The notes: generated from the letters alone by a model not told the origin. Shown: positions 1 to 8,150, counted from the stretch's first letter. The stretch: 40,455 nt of DNA from Helicobacteraceae bacterium (GCA_031258155.1 JAIRNH010000055.1:1-40455), one strand, 5' to 3'. Translations and numbers: made by a program.

Positions 1-1131
1 TAGCTTATAATCGATCGGATCGTGAAGCGTCTGCGTTCGCGCGTTGCGCCAAAATCTATCAAAGCCTAGTTCGCGCGTGGTGGCGCGAGAGCCTAGCGCC
101 TCGAATATCCCGCTTGTAACCTCTAGCGCCGTTTGCGTCGCGGCGTAGCGCGATTTGGCTACGGCGATCGCAAACTCTCCGCGCTCTCGTTCGCTAAGCG
201 CTTCGGCTTTCGCCCAGAGCGGGTCGATCAGATCGTTTGTTCGATCTACTAGGGCGCGCGCGCTTTCCAAAGAGACGAGCAGTTCGCCAAGCCGCCGTAA
301 AAGTAGCGGGTCTTTTTGAGCCGTCGGCGCGATCGAGGCGAGCCAAGGGCGGGTTTCTTTTCCGCGCGCGTAGTCGATCGCGGCGGCGTAAGCGCCCTCC
401 GCAATCCCCAGAAACAGAGCGCCGAAAAATAGCTGTCCGATCAGCGGGCGAAAGGACGAAAACGGCGTGGAGAGCGGACCGGGATCGCGTAATACCTCGC
501 TTGCCTCCACGCGAACGTTCTTAAAATAGAGCCTGCCGCTGTCGGTTTGGCGTTGTCCGATATTGTCCCAATCGCCTTCTATCTCGATCCCTTCGCGGCT
601 GGTCGGGATCGCGGCGACTAGCGTTTTGCCATCTTCGTTATCCTCGCTGCCCGTGATCGTGATGTAGTCGCTATCTTTTGCGCCTGTGGCGAAGTTTTTC
701 ACGCCGTTCCACAGATAACCGCCGTCCTTTTGTTTGATCGCTATCACATCGCGTTTAAGCTGATTGAGCGCGTTAGCCCAGAACCAGCCGTTAGCGGCGG
801 TGTCGCGGTGCAACTTCGTCCATTGCTCTTTGTTTCCGTAAAGCCGCACGGTGGCGAGTTGATAGTTGTGGAAAGCGAACAGGTGCGCAAGCGAGCTATC
901 CACGCGGGCGAACTCCGCGAAGATTGCGATTAACTGCTTCCAATTGCCGCCAGAGCCGCCATGCTCTTTGGCGATAAAGAAATTTAGCAATCCGCTCTCT
1001 TTGATCAGGTTGCGTTCCCTGACGGGCGTGCCGCCCTCTTTGTCGCGCTTAGCCGCCGTTTTGGCGAAATCCGCCGCTAACTCTTTGGCTATCTTCAACG
1101 CCTCGTCAAAAGAGGCTAAAGTCTTGCTCAT
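1..1131 (-). CDS. SfnB/DszC-type acyl-CoA-dehydrogenase-fold flavin monooxygenase (3' end cut by window)
   Basis: Translating the minus strand from ATG at 1131 gives 377 sense codons running off the window edge. The fold is that of acyl-CoA dehydrogenases, but a C-terminal NARTQTLHDP followed by IDYK is the pattern I know from the SfnB/DszC branch. These are FMNH2- and O2-dependent monooxygenases used to release sulfur from sulfones or sulfonates, not fatty-acid dehydrogenases. Family members are about 400 residues, so only some 20-30 residues should be missing. A good ribosome site (AAGGAG, 6 bases before ATG) lies just after the ABC ATPase stop, so it is the last visible gene of the transporter operon. 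The substrate cannot be told from sequence, and a separate flavin reductase would be needed; none is visible here. Confidence 0.85.
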   Translation of the reverse strand, partial: MSKTLASFDEALKIAKELAADFAKTAAKRDKEGGTPVRERNLIKESGLLNFFIAKEHGGSGGNWKQLIAIFAEFARVDSSLAHLFAFHNYQLATVRLYGNKEQWTKLHRDTAANGWFWANALNQLKRDVIAIKQKDGGYLWNGVKNFATGAKDSDYITITGSEDNEDGKTLVAAIPTSREGIEIEGDWDNIGQRQTDSGRLYFKNVRVEASEVLRDPGPLSTPFSSFRPLIGQLFFGALFLGIAEGAYAAAIDYARGKETRPWLASIAPTAQKDPLLLRRLGELLVSLESARALVDRTNDLIDPLWAKAEALSERERGEFAIAVAKSRYAATQTALEVTSGIFEALGSRATTRELGFDRFWRNARTQTLHDPIDYKL

Positions 1132-1141
1132 AGGATACTCC

Positions 1142-1930
1142 TTATATCTCGTAATTGTCTTTCGCGTCCGCTACGATCGCGCCGTCGCGCAACGCCTCGA
1201 AAACGCGCCTTTTTATCTGCCCGAAACTTGGCGAGGAGCGATCGCGCGGTTCGGGCAGATCGACTGCGATCTCTCTGATTATTCGCCCCGGTTTAGCGTC
1301 CATCACAAAAATCCGATCGCTTAAAAACGTCGCCTCCTCCACGTCGTGCGTAACGAGGATCATCGTCGTCTTTTCGGCGCCCCAGATACGTTTTAGCTCC
1401 TCCTGCAGCCGCATTCTCGTGATCGCGTCAAGCGATCCGAACGGCTCGTCAAGCGCCAAAATCTCAGGATTATTGACAAGCCCTCGCGCGATCGCGGCGC
1501 GTTGCGCCATACCGCCGCTTAGCTGGCGCGGATAGGACTTTTCAAAACCGCTTAATCCCACAAGCGCGACATGCTCTTTGACCGCCTTAATCTTGTCCGC
1601 TTTGCTTCGCGGCGCGTTTAACAGCGCGATCGCGACGTTTTCTTCCAGCCTAAGCCACGGTAGCAGGCGGTGATCTTGAAAGACGATGCCGCGTTCCAGC
1701 CCCGCGCCCAATATCCGCTCGCCGCGCAGTAAAATCTCGCCCTCATACTCTCCGTCCAGACCGACGATCAGGCGCAAGAGCGTGGTTTTGCCGCAACCGC
1801 TTGGTCCCACGATGGAGACAAACTCGCCCTTTTCGACGGCGAAACTTACGCGCGAAATTACGTCGAGCCGTCCGCCGTTTTCAAGCGCGAAACTCTTGGA
1901 TACGCCGTCGATCGCGAGTAGCTTACTCAT
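1142..1930 (-). CDS. ssuB: ABC transporter ATP-binding protein, sulfonate/taurine/nitrate type (SsuB/TauB-like)
   Basis: The 262-residue protein is a complete ABC ATPase that powers import through the neighbouring permease on the cytoplasmic face of the inner membrane. Walker A is GPSGCGKTT (about residues 42-50), the signature is [15 protein letters not shown] (about 137-151), Walker B is [12 protein letters not shown], and the switch histidine follows in LVTHDVEEA. The wording of these motifs matches the SsuB/TauB/NrtD subfamily. Its start overlaps the end of the permease gene by 8 bases, implying translational coupling. The adjacent SfnB-like monooxygenase argues for an organosulfur substrate rather than nitrate, but this is inference from context. 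Confidence 0.9.
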   Translation of the reverse strand: MSKLLAIDGVSKSFALENGGRLDVISRVSFAVEKGEFVSIVGPSGCGKTTLLRLIVGLDGEYEGEILLRGERILGAGLERGIVFQDHRLLPWLRLEENVAIALLNAPRSKADKIKAVKEHVALVGLSGFEKSYPRQLSGGMAQRAAIARGLVNNPEILALDEPFGSLDAITRMRLQEELKRIWGAEKTTMILVTHDVEEATFLSDRIFVMDAKPGRIIREIAVDLPEPRDRSSPSFGQIKRRVFEALRDGAIVADAKDNYEI

Positions 1931-2693
1931 TAAAGCCGACTTTCCATTTAAGCGCGCGCCGTTGCGCGAAAAACATAGCGCGATCTATCGCGAAGCCTAT
2001 CAATCCGATCAGAACCATACACACGAGCAGTTGATCGGTCATCAGAAGCTGTTGAGCGCGAAAAATTAGAAAACCAAGCCCCTCCAGCCCGCTTAGCCCT
2101 TCGGCGATCACGACAATCGCCCACGCTAAACCAGCCGAGTAGCGAAACGATACGGCGATCGAAGGCGCCGCCGCCGGCAAAATCACCTTGCGTATCAACT
2201 GCCATTTATCGAGCTTCAAAACTTCGGCAAGCTCTATATATTTCTTGTCGATGTTATGAATGCCCTGTAAAACGTTCAGAAAAACCGGAAAAAAGACCGA
2301 TTTGGCGATGATAAGAATCTTTGCAGGCGCGCCCAACCCCAGCCATACGACGATCAGCGGCAGCCATGCGATTGTCGGGATATGGCGCAAAGTGTTCAGC
2401 GTGGAGCCGAAAAACAGCTCCGTATTGCGCGATAAACCCGCCGCGAGTCCTAGCGACACGGCTACGGCGGCGCCGTAAATAAAGCCCTGCGTTACGATAG
2501 AAACGCTCGTCAATATATCGCTTAACAGGTCTTGTTTATTCAGCATATACCAAAACGATTTGACGACGCTAACGGGCTTGGGCAGAAAGATCGGCTCGAC
2601 CCATTCGTAGCTACTCGCCGTTTGCCAAAGCGTAAAAATAATAACCGGCAAAAATATACCGATATATAAACGCCGCGCAAAAAAAGCTCTCAT
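1923..2693 (-). CDS. ssuC: ABC transporter permease, sulfonate/taurine type (SsuC/TauC-like)
   Basis: This 256-residue inner-membrane protein has about six hydrophobic segments, the first at residues 8-25. Around residues 155-180 is the EAA loop of binding-protein-dependent permeases ([18 protein letters not shown]), which docks onto the ATPase. The C-terminal half carries [19 protein letters not shown], typical of the SsuC/TauC/NrtB group. Length fits the family (about 250-265). It lies between the binding-protein and ATPase genes, 49 bases after the former and overlapping the latter by 8 bases, giving the usual order for an importer operon. Confidence 0.9.
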   Translation of the reverse strand: MRAFFARRLYIGIFLPVIIFTLWQTASSYEWVEPIFLPKPVSVVKSFWYMLNKQDLLSDILTSVSIVTQGFIYGAAVAVSLGLAAGLSRNTELFFGSTLNTLRHIPTIAWLPLIVVWLGLGAPAKILIIAKSVFFPVFLNVLQGIHNIDKKYIELAEVLKLDKWQLIRKVILPAAAPSIAVSFRYSAGLAWAIVVIAEGLSGLEGLGFLIFRAQQLLMTDQLLVCMVLIGLIGFAIDRAMFFAQRRALKWKVGFNE

Positions 2694-2742
2694 AAACCTC
2701 TCCGCGAAAATGACGAACGCCGTTTAAGCGTTCGCCAATTAT

Positions 2743-3810
2743 TTATTTTTTGTAGATCGAGTGCGTTCCGCCCGCGAAAAATCGTCCGTCGATAAAGGCG
2801 TCCACCTCTTTGTCGGTCAGGCTTTTTTGCGTCAGAATGTCGTCGCCGTTGGCTATGTAGTAGCGCAGGAACTCTTTGATAGCCGTTCTCGCGCGATTGG
2901 CGTTCGCCTCGCCGCCCGTAAATTCCCACTGTCCGATGTGCGTAATCTGAAAGAGCGCCACTTCGATCGGGACGCGGGTCTCTTTGGCGATAATCTCAGC
3001 CGCTTCGTTGGGGTGATCGGTAGCCCACGCGCGAGTTTTTTCGCGCGCGGTCAAAAAGGCTTTGATTACCTGCGGATACTTATCGACAAAATCTTTGCGC
3101 GCCACATAGGTAATGCGACCCGCGTGGTTGATATAAACGCCGTCGTCGGCGGGGTGATCGACAATTTTGAATTTGCCGGAAAGCCACGGTCCCGTAAATG
3201 CGGGCGCGGCTAGATGAACGGCGGTAGCGTCCGTCTCGCCCGAAAGAACGGCGGCGATCGCCACGGCGGAGTTGTCGATATTTTCGTGTCTTACTTTGCC
3301 TTTTTTCAGACGCGAATCAAACGGAATACCCGCGCTATTTAGACTTTCAAACGGCGCTGACCAGTAGCACGAAATGCGACTAGAGCCGAACTTCTTGCCC
3401 TCTAAATCCGTAACCGAATTGATCTGCTTGTTGTTCGCAGCCGCCAAAGTCGGCGTGCGGTAGCGGTTGGAAGGCTCGCTAATCCATATCACGACCGTGT
3501 TCAGCCCGTTTATGCGGTGAATTGTCGAAGGATAGACCATTCGTTGCGCGATCGCGAGCGATCCGCCGCCCACCGCCGCGCTTTCAGCCCCTAAAAGCTC
3601 CGCCGCGCCCTGCGCGATCAGCGTGATCTTCTTTGTGCCGATCTTGTCGAACTCCTCTTTGAAAAAGCCCTTTTCCAGCGCGACCACCGTCCAAGGCGAC
3701 TTTTGGAGATTTATCTCCTTTAATTCCGGATCGGCTTGCGCGATCGAAACCGACAGACCAAACGCCGCCAACATGGCGATCGTTTTTGCGATACCTGATT
3801 TTCTCCGCAT
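2743..3810 (-). CDS. Periplasmic substrate-binding protein of the sulfonate/taurine ABC transporter (SsuA/NMT1-like)
   Basis: The 355-residue protein begins with a Sec signal peptide (MRRKSGIAKTIAMLAAFGLS, cleavage near AQA-DPE) and should be periplasmic. The body is a type II binding-protein fold: LEKGFFKEEF near the N-terminus is the 'AxxxGFFKxE' element of SsuA/TauA/NMT1 proteins, followed by VTDLEGKKFGSSR and a late KYPQVIKAFLTAREKTRAW segment, both common in aliphatic-sulfonate binders. It is the first gene of the operon, with ATG at 3810 preceded by AAAGGGAAAAC. It lacks a lipobox, so it is probably soluble. The ligand is unknown; linkage to an SfnB-like monooxygenase suggests a sulfonate or sulfone. 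Confidence 0.85.
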   Translation of the reverse strand: MRRKSGIAKTIAMLAAFGLSVSIAQADPELKEINLQKSPWTVVALEKGFFKEEFDKIGTKKITLIAQGAAELLGAESAAVGGGSLAIAQRMVYPSTIHRINGLNTVVIWISEPSNRYRTPTLAAANNKQINSVTDLEGKKFGSSRISCYWSAPFESLNSAGIPFDSRLKKGKVRHENIDNSAVAIAAVLSGETDATAVHLAAPAFTGPWLSGKFKIVDHPADDGVYINHAGRITYVARKDFVDKYPQVIKAFLTAREKTRAWATDHPNEAAEIIAKETRVPIEVALFQITHIGQWEFTGGEANANRARTAIKEFLRYYIANGDDILTQKSLTDKEVDAFIDGRFFAGGTHSIYKK

Positions 3811-3888
3811 GTTTTCCCTTTTTGCGTAATGAAACGCGCGAAAGGAGACGCAAATCCCGCCGTTTCAGCGACGGCGTTATAGACTTGC

Positions 3889-3912
3889 GCGTCCTAACTT
3901 AGCGTAGGATGC
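3889..3912. repeat. Inverted repeat in transporter leader (hairpin 1)
   Basis: GCGTCCTA at 3889-3896 pairs with TAGGATGC at 3905-3912 around an 8-base loop. There is one G-U pair if read on the plus strand, which becomes an A-C mismatch on the minus strand. It abuts the next inverted repeat, sharing base 3912. No U-run follows, so an intrinsic terminator is unlikely. Confidence 0.5.
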
Positions 3913-3959
3913 GCTCCGATCTTTTGTTTAGCGCCAACTAACAGACCAAGATCGGAGCG
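3912..3959. repeat. 12-bp perfect inverted repeat in transporter leader (hairpin 2)
   Basis: CGCTCCGATCTT at 3912-3923 is the exact reverse complement of AAGATCGGAGCG at 3948-3959, with a 24-base loop between. In the minus-strand transcript of the sulfur transporter operon this would form a stable stem about 100 bases before the first start codon. It could be an mRNA structure or an operator; the sequence alone does not decide. Confidence 0.65.
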
Positions 3960-3980
3960 GCTTACACAGCCTAAATGAAC

Positions 3981-4008
3981 AAGTTTTGATCGCTTTCAAT
4001 CAAAACTT
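3981..4008. promoter_or_regulatory. 10-bp perfect palindrome, candidate operator upstream of transporter operon
   Basis: AAGTTTTGAT (3981-3990) and ATCAAAACTT (3999-4008) are exact inverted copies around an 8-base spacer. The AT-rich dyad, about 170-200 bases before the binding-protein gene, has the look of a binding site for a dimeric regulator. No regulator gene lies in the window next to this operon, so the protein partner is unknown. Confidence 0.45.
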
Positions 4009-4068
4009 AGCAATAGTCTAGCCTTCTTTTGCTTAATTGTTTATAAAGTTGATTGAATTGGTCAAGAT

Positions 4069-4074
4069 TATAAT
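4069..4074 (+). promoter_or_regulatory. Candidate -10 box (TATAAT) for the 4268 gene
   Basis: A perfect TATAAT lies at 4069-4074. TTGATT at 4049-4054 could be a -35 element but the 14-base spacing is short. It would give a 5' leader of nearly 190 bases. Confidence 0.35.
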
Positions 4075-4267
4075 CGGAATCAGCCGCCAAAGATAACGGG
4101 TCAGGCAAGGTTGCGGCGAAATATGAAGTTTAAACGAGCGGCGTTTTATGCGAAAACGATCCGCGACGCGCCTTAATTACGCGGCAAAAGATCGCTATTA
4201 CGCGCTTTGATCGTAGTCGGGGCGGCGGCGCATTTCCTTTTAGCGAGGAAGCGCTAGGCTTTTGCCG

Positions 4268-5317
4268 ATGGAAACGTTAAACCTGCTTGGCGCGGTAAAA
4301 CACAAAAATCGGGGCTTTTCGCCGCGCAAAATCGCTCCCGCCGTTTTAGCGACCGATCGCGCGGCGATAATCGGAGCGCCTCGCGCGGGCAAAAGCGCGT
4401 TGGCGCTCTCTTGCGCGATTGATAGCGCAAAGCCGTTTTTGTATATCGATCTCGCCGACGAACGCGTTTCGATCGGCGCGATCAAGGCGGAGCTTGGCGC
4501 GTATCTCGCCGCGAACCGCGTAAAACTGCTGGCGATCGACAACTACGACGAACGATTAACGCTAGAGGGAATCGAAGCCGATACGATATGGCTAATATGT
4601 AAAAAAGCGCCGAGCGGGTTTCAAAGCCAGACGCTTTTCGCGCTAGATTTTGAAGAGTTTATGGCGCGCGGGGCAAGCGGCGATCCGCAGGCGAGTTTCG
4701 ACGATTTTTTACGAACGGGCGGCTTGGCGGAGCTAGGGCGGCTTGACGAATTTGAAAGGATTAAGCGCGCGCAAGAGATTTTGCGAAGCGTTTGCGCGAC
4801 GCCGCAAAAAAAGGCGATCTTCTCTTGGTTTTTGCTGCGAGGCGCAAACGCATTAACGCCTCATCAGGCTTACGAAGCGCTAAAACCAAAAATCGCCGTC
4901 TCAAAAGACACGCTTTATAGCTACATAGAGTTTCTAACGGATTCGCGTATGCTTTTTGCGGTTCCAAAACTTGGCGCTTTAGCCGCTCCGCGCAAATTCT
5001 ACCCTTACGATCACGCGCTGCGCGAAGCGATCAGCTTCGATCTCGCGCTACATAAAACCTTTGAAACAATGATCGCTATGGAGCTTATCAAACGCGGAAA
5101 AACGCTCTATTACGCCGACGATATCGATCTGTTGGTAGCGCAGGACGACAGAGCGATTATCGCCGCGCCGTTCGCGGATAAAGCGCGTTTAAGCGAAAGA
5201 CTTAAAAACGTAAAAACAAAGGTAAAAAAGACGGAGTTTATCACGATGGGATTTGCCGCGAATTTACGCGCGAACGCGGAAGCGCTTCCGTTTTGGGAGT
5301 GGGCGTTAAGCCAGTAA
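4268..5317 (+). CDS. Orphan AAA-type ATPase with DUF4143-like C-terminal region
   Basis: A 349-residue predicted ATPase. Walker A GAPRAGKSAL sits near residues 36-45 and a Walker-B-like LLAIDNYDE near 83-91. The middle (about 145-240) resembles the helical winged region of AAA_14/DUF4143 proteins. The C-terminal part has ALHKTFETMIAMELIKRGKT then LYYADDIDLLV, where family members carry a nuclease-like 'EVDF' element, so that domain looks degenerate here. ATG 4268 is chosen over the in-frame TTG at 4262 because AGG at 4256-4258 is well spaced. It stands alone, with no partner gene in a pair. The cellular role is unknown; relatives are often described only as ATP-binding proteins. Confidence 0.75.
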   Translation: METLNLLGAVKHKNRGFSPRKIAPAVLATDRAAIIGAPRAGKSALALSCAIDSAKPFLYIDLADERVSIGAIKAELGAYLAANRVKLLAIDNYDERLTLEGIEADTIWLICKKAPSGFQSQTLFALDFEEFMARGASGDPQASFDDFLRTGGLAELGRLDEFERIKRAQEILRSVCATPQKKAIFSWFLLRGANALTPHQAYEALKPKIAVSKDTLYSYIEFLTDSRMLFAVPKLGALAAPRKFYPYDHALREAISFDLALHKTFETMIAMELIKRGKTLYYADDIDLLVAQDDRAIIAAPFADKARLSERLKNVKTKVKKTEFITMGFAANLRANAEALPFWEWALSQ

Positions 5318-5418
5318 CCGCCTACAAAAGTTTTTAAACCGCCGTCATTTTTGTACCTACAATATACCTACAGAGAGGGTTGTTACTACAATGATTTGAC
5401 TGATTTAAGCGCGTAATA

Positions 5419-5505
5419 TGGCGGGCAGGGTGAGATTCGAACTCACGGAGGTTTTACCCTCGTCGGTTTTCAAGACCGGCGCTTAAACCGCTCTGCCACC
5501 TGCCC
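5419..5505 (-). tRNA. tRNA-Ser (anticodon UGA)
   Basis: On the minus strand the acceptor GGGCAGG (5505-5499) pairs with CCTGCCC, followed by discriminator G and an encoded CCA (5421-5419). The anticodon loop CTTGAAA gives UGA, and the T loop TTCGAAT is present. A long variable arm (class II), total 87 bases with CCA, fits serine. It lies 60 bases downstream of a second serine tRNA and is probably cotranscribed with it. Confidence 0.97.
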
Positions 5506-5565
5506 TAGTCGATTAGCCGTAGCCAAAATCGTCGCCGACTTCCAACTCCAATTTTAGAGGCGATA

Positions 5566-5655
5566 TGGCGGACAGAGAGGGATTCGAACCCTCGATACCC
5601 GCAAGGATATATCAGTTTTCGAGACTGACGCCTTCAACCGCTCGGCCACCTGTCC
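5566..5655 (-). tRNA. tRNA-Ser (anticodon CGA)
   Basis: Minus-strand acceptor GGACAGG (5655-5649) pairs with TCTGTCC (one G-U pair), then discriminator G and encoded CCA (5568-5566). The anticodon loop CTCGAAA gives CGA. The T arm GAGGG-TTCGAAT-CCCTC is perfect and the long variable arm marks a class II tRNA. Total 90 bases. It is the first of two tandem serine tRNAs. Confidence 0.97.
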
Positions 5656-5668
5656 AAAAAGAGCGCGT

Positions 5669-5674
5669 ATTCTA
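5669..5674 (-). promoter_or_regulatory. Candidate -10 box for the tRNA-Ser pair
   Basis: The minus strand reads GCTAGAAT, with TAGAAT at 5674-5669, about 14 bases before the first base of tRNA-Ser(CGA). It matches the GGCTANAAT pattern seen before several other genes in the window. Confidence 0.5.
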
Positions 5675-5812
5675 GCAAAGATCGCTAAAAGCGAAAATAA
5701 AGCCTAAATATTGGTTTCGCGCGCGAAGGCTAACCGTTTCGCCGCGCTTGATTACGCGACGCGCAAGTTTTAGAAAGTCGGGATTATCGTTTGCGAGCCT
5801 TGCCGCCGGAGG

Positions 5813-5998
5813 TTATTCGTAATAATCCTCGTCCTCTTCGCCGTCGTTATAGCTGTAATCGTCGTCGTCGTATTTGCCGTAATCGCCGCGTTTAGACGTA
5901 TCGTCGTCTGTGAAATCGCTATCGGATTGCGCGTCGTCGTCCAGCGGCGGCGCGTCGTTAAAGTCGTCGTCTTGCCACGTTTCGTCGTCGTAAGTCAT
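5813..5998 (-). CDS. Very acidic 61-residue protein, unknown function
   Basis: Of 61 residues, 22 are Asp and 5 Glu, against only 3 Lys/Arg; seven are Tyr. Sequence such as YDDDDYSYNDGEEDEDYYE is low-complexity and likely disordered; there is no signal peptide, membrane segment or Cys. Its ATG lies in an ATGA overlap with the stop of the LOG-family gene, which supports real translation by coupling. It is the last gene of the thioredoxin-like/MgtE/LOG operon. I do not recognise a family. Binding of divalent cations or of a basic partner would suit the composition, but that is speculation. A GAC/GAT-rich non-coding stretch is the main alternative, made less likely by the overlap. Confidence 0.6.
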   Translation of the reverse strand: MTYDDETWQDDDFNDAPPLDDDAQSDSDFTDDDTSKRGDYGKYDDDDYSYNDGEEDEDYYE

Positions 5999-6747
5999 CG
6001 CCCCTCCTTGTTCCGATTCGCTTCTTGAAGTTTTTTAAGACGCGAGTAATCGCTCGCTTTCGTAAGTCCCATCGTCTCCATTTCTCTAATCCGCGCGAAA
6101 ATATGCTCTTTAGTAAAATTGACGACTTCGTCGAGATCGTCCGTTAATTTTATCAAATCCGCGTCTTCTTTGGCGATCGCGCCTTCGTTTATCATACTCG
6201 ATCGAATAAAGTCCAACAGCGGACGATAGTAGTCCGCGCCAACCAAAAACACGCCGATCGGAAATATCTTGCGCGTTTGAACGAGCGTCAGAGCTTCAAA
6301 TAGCTCGTCCATAGTCCCAAAGCCGCCCGGAAAAATAATATACGCGTATGAATATCTCACCAGCATAACCTTACGGGCGAAAAAATAGTCGAATTTCAAA
6401 CTCAAATCCAGATATTCGTTGCTTGCCTGTTCGTGCGGAAGTTCTATATTAAGCCCGATCGACTTGCCGCCTCCGGAGCAAAACGCGCCGCGGTTCGCCG
6501 CCTCCATAATGCCCGCGCTACCGCCCGTTATAACGTTGAAGCCGCATTCGGCGAGCATATATCCGAGCTTTTGCGCCGCTTTGTAGTATTTATGCTCTCT
6601 TTTTGTCCTAGCGCTACCGAAAACCGTAACCGAAGGTCCTACCTCTTTAAGGGAGTCGTAACCGTTTACGAAATCCGACATTACGCGAAAGATGCTCCAC
6701 GGCTCGCTAAAATCCAGTTGCGAGCCGATTGCAATCTTGTTGTCCAT
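5995..6747 (-). CDS. LOG-family protein (TIGR00730 Rossmann fold), predicted nucleotide phosphoribohydrolase
   Basis: A 250-residue cytoplasmic protein with both LOG-family signatures: GGSAGIMEAANRGAF (about residues 76-90) and PGGFGTMDELFEALT (about 140-154), the latter being the PGGxGTxxE active-site motif. Members cleave nucleoside monophosphates at the N-glycosidic bond, releasing base and ribose 5-phosphate; older annotation as lysine decarboxylase is wrong for this motif. It belongs to the longer bacterial branch, with an N-terminal extension before the Rossmann core. ATG 6747 follows AAGGA. It sits 8 bases after mgtE and overlaps the acidic-protein gene by 4 bases. The true substrate in this organism is unknown. 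Confidence 0.9.
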   Translation of the reverse strand: MDNKIAIGSQLDFSEPWSIFRVMSDFVNGYDSLKEVGPSVTVFGSARTKREHKYYKAAQKLGYMLAECGFNVITGGSAGIMEAANRGAFCSGGGKSIGLNIELPHEQASNEYLDLSLKFDYFFARKVMLVRYSYAYIIFPGGFGTMDELFEALTLVQTRKIFPIGVFLVGADYYRPLLDFIRSSMINEGAIAKEDADLIKLTDDLDEVVNFTKEHIFARIREMETMGLTKASDYSRLKKLQEANRNKEGR

Positions 6748-6755
6748 AAAAATCC

Positions 6756-8129
6756 TTATAATAAAATTAAAGTGGCGAGTCCTAAAAAGGTGAAAAATCC
6801 AGCCCCGTCCGTAATCGTGGTTAAAAGCGCGCTACTTGCCACCGCCGGATCGATTCCGAAACGTTTCAGCGCAAGCGGAATGCCGGCTCCGAAAAAGCCG
6901 GCGTAAAGCATATTTGAGAGCATTGCCAACGCGATTGCCGCGCCCAGTAGCGGCATGCTAAACCACGCCCAAGCGAGCGCCCCCGCGCATACGGCGAAGA
7001 TCGCTCCGTTGAAAAGCGCGATCGCGACCTCTCTGGCGATTACCGATCTCGCGTCCGAGATTTTCACTTCGCCTAAGGCAAGTTTGCGCACCGTAACGGT
7101 GAGCGTCTGCATACCAAGCACGCCGCCCATGCTCGCCACGATCGGCATAAGTATCGCCAACGCGACAATCTGTTCGATCGATTCGGCGAAAAAGCTGATC
7201 AGCGTGGCGCTAAACGTTGCCGTAGCTAGATTCAAAAACAACCATTTCGCTCGCGCCCAGCCGTTTTTGACCGTTCCGTCGCTAACCTCCGTATTATCCC
7301 CGATTTGCGCCAAAGAGTATAACTGCTCGGTGGCTTGATCCTCGATTAGATCGTAAATATCGTCGCTTGTGATACGTCCTAATAGCCGCCTAAAGTGATC
7401 CACCACGGCGATCGCCGCTAAATCGTAGCGCTCCACCGTCTGCGTAACCGTCTCGATCGTGTCGTGCGAATAGACGAAGATAGGCTCGTCTAGTTTGGTA
7501 ACGCTCTCTTCGTAGGTCTTGTCTGGATCAAGCATAATCAGCTCTTCAAGACTTAACATAGCCATAAGTTTATTTTGTTCGTCCACGACAAAAACGAAGT
7601 GGATATTGCTTAACTCCTCGCTTATAACCATGCTTCGCAAACGCTTAATAGAATCGCTAATTTTTTCGCTCATCTTCGCGCTGAAAAGCTCAGTCTGCAT
7701 AATCGCGCCCGCGCTATCCTCGTCAAAGCGTTTAAGATTTTCGATGTTCTCTTTAAGATCGCCGCCTACTTGGCGCAAAACCTCGTAGGACTTCTCCTTG
7801 TCGGTCTCTTCGATTCTCTGGACAATATCCGTCGCGTCGTCGGTATCGAGCGCTTTGACGACTTCAGCCCACCTGCGGGCGTTAAGCGTTTTGATTAGCT
7901 CCTCTTGCATCTTTTCGGGCAGCTCAAACGCAACGAGACCAAGCAGTTCTGGCGGTAGCGCGTTTATGACGCGGTTATAATCGGTCTCGCTCTCCCCGTT
8001 CAGCTCCAGCAGAGCTTCGGCTATATCCGATTCGTGAATGGAAGGCTCGTCTAAAGAACGTTCGCCGCTTTCGCAACGCGCGGCAAATTCGAGCAATTCT
8101 TCTTTTTGGGCGCGAATGTCCTGTTCCAA
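6756..8129 (-). CDS. mgtE: MgtE-family magnesium transporter
   Basis: This 457-residue inner-membrane protein has the MgtE order: an N-terminal superhelical domain (about 1-125), two CBS domains (about 130-260, including the SHDTIETVTQTVERYDLAAI segment) and a C-terminal channel region with about five membrane segments from residue 285 on. In the family the cytoplasmic domains sense Mg2+ and close the pore. Length is normal (about 450). The start is TTG at 8129, set by AAGGAG seven bases upstream; no ATG fits. It follows the thioredoxin-like gene by 21 bases and precedes the LOG-family gene. Confidence 0.95.
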   Translation of the reverse strand: MEQDIRAQKEELLEFAARCESGERSLDEPSIHESDIAEALLELNGESETDYNRVINALPPELLGLVAFELPEKMQEELIKTLNARRWAEVVKALDTDDATDIVQRIEETDKEKSYEVLRQVGGDLKENIENLKRFDEDSAGAIMQTELFSAKMSEKISDSIKRLRSMVISEELSNIHFVFVVDEQNKLMAMLSLEELIMLDPDKTYEESVTKLDEPIFVYSHDTIETVTQTVERYDLAAIAVVDHFRRLLGRITSDDIYDLIEDQATEQLYSLAQIGDNTEVSDGTVKNGWARAKWLFLNLATATFSATLISFFAESIEQIVALAILMPIVASMGGVLGMQTLTVTVRKLALGEVKISDARSVIAREVAIALFNGAIFAVCAGALAWAWFSMPLLGAAIALAMLSNMLYAGFFGAGIPLALKRFGIDPAVASSALLTTITDGAGFFTFLGLATLILL

Positions 8130-8150
8130 CGTTTAACTCCTTGCGGCGAT

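Larger units (their letters stand above)
3811..4267. other. Intergenic region between divergent operons, no gene seen
   Basis: About 457 bases with no convincing ORF. It separates the minus-strand transporter operon from the plus-strand ATPase gene. The part next to the transporter holds three inverted repeats (listed separately). The AT-rich centre (about 4010-4075) holds promoter-like sequences on both strands, including a minus-strand GGCTAGACT (TAGACT at 4015-4020) resembling the extended -10 boxes elsewhere in the window. If used, transcription would start near 4008, at the edge of the 3981-4008 palindrome. I recognise no known riboswitch here. Confidence 0.6.

Noticed and set aside
3811-4020. 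SAM or other known sulfur riboswitch ahead of the transporter operon
   Set aside because: The hairpins lack the conserved core sequences I know for S-box or related classes; kept only as an unassigned structure.
5318-5421. Integration site at the 3' end of tRNA-Ser(UGA)
   Set aside because: Short repeats (CCTACAATATACCTACA) lie there, but no duplicate of the tRNA 3' end and no integrase were found in the window.
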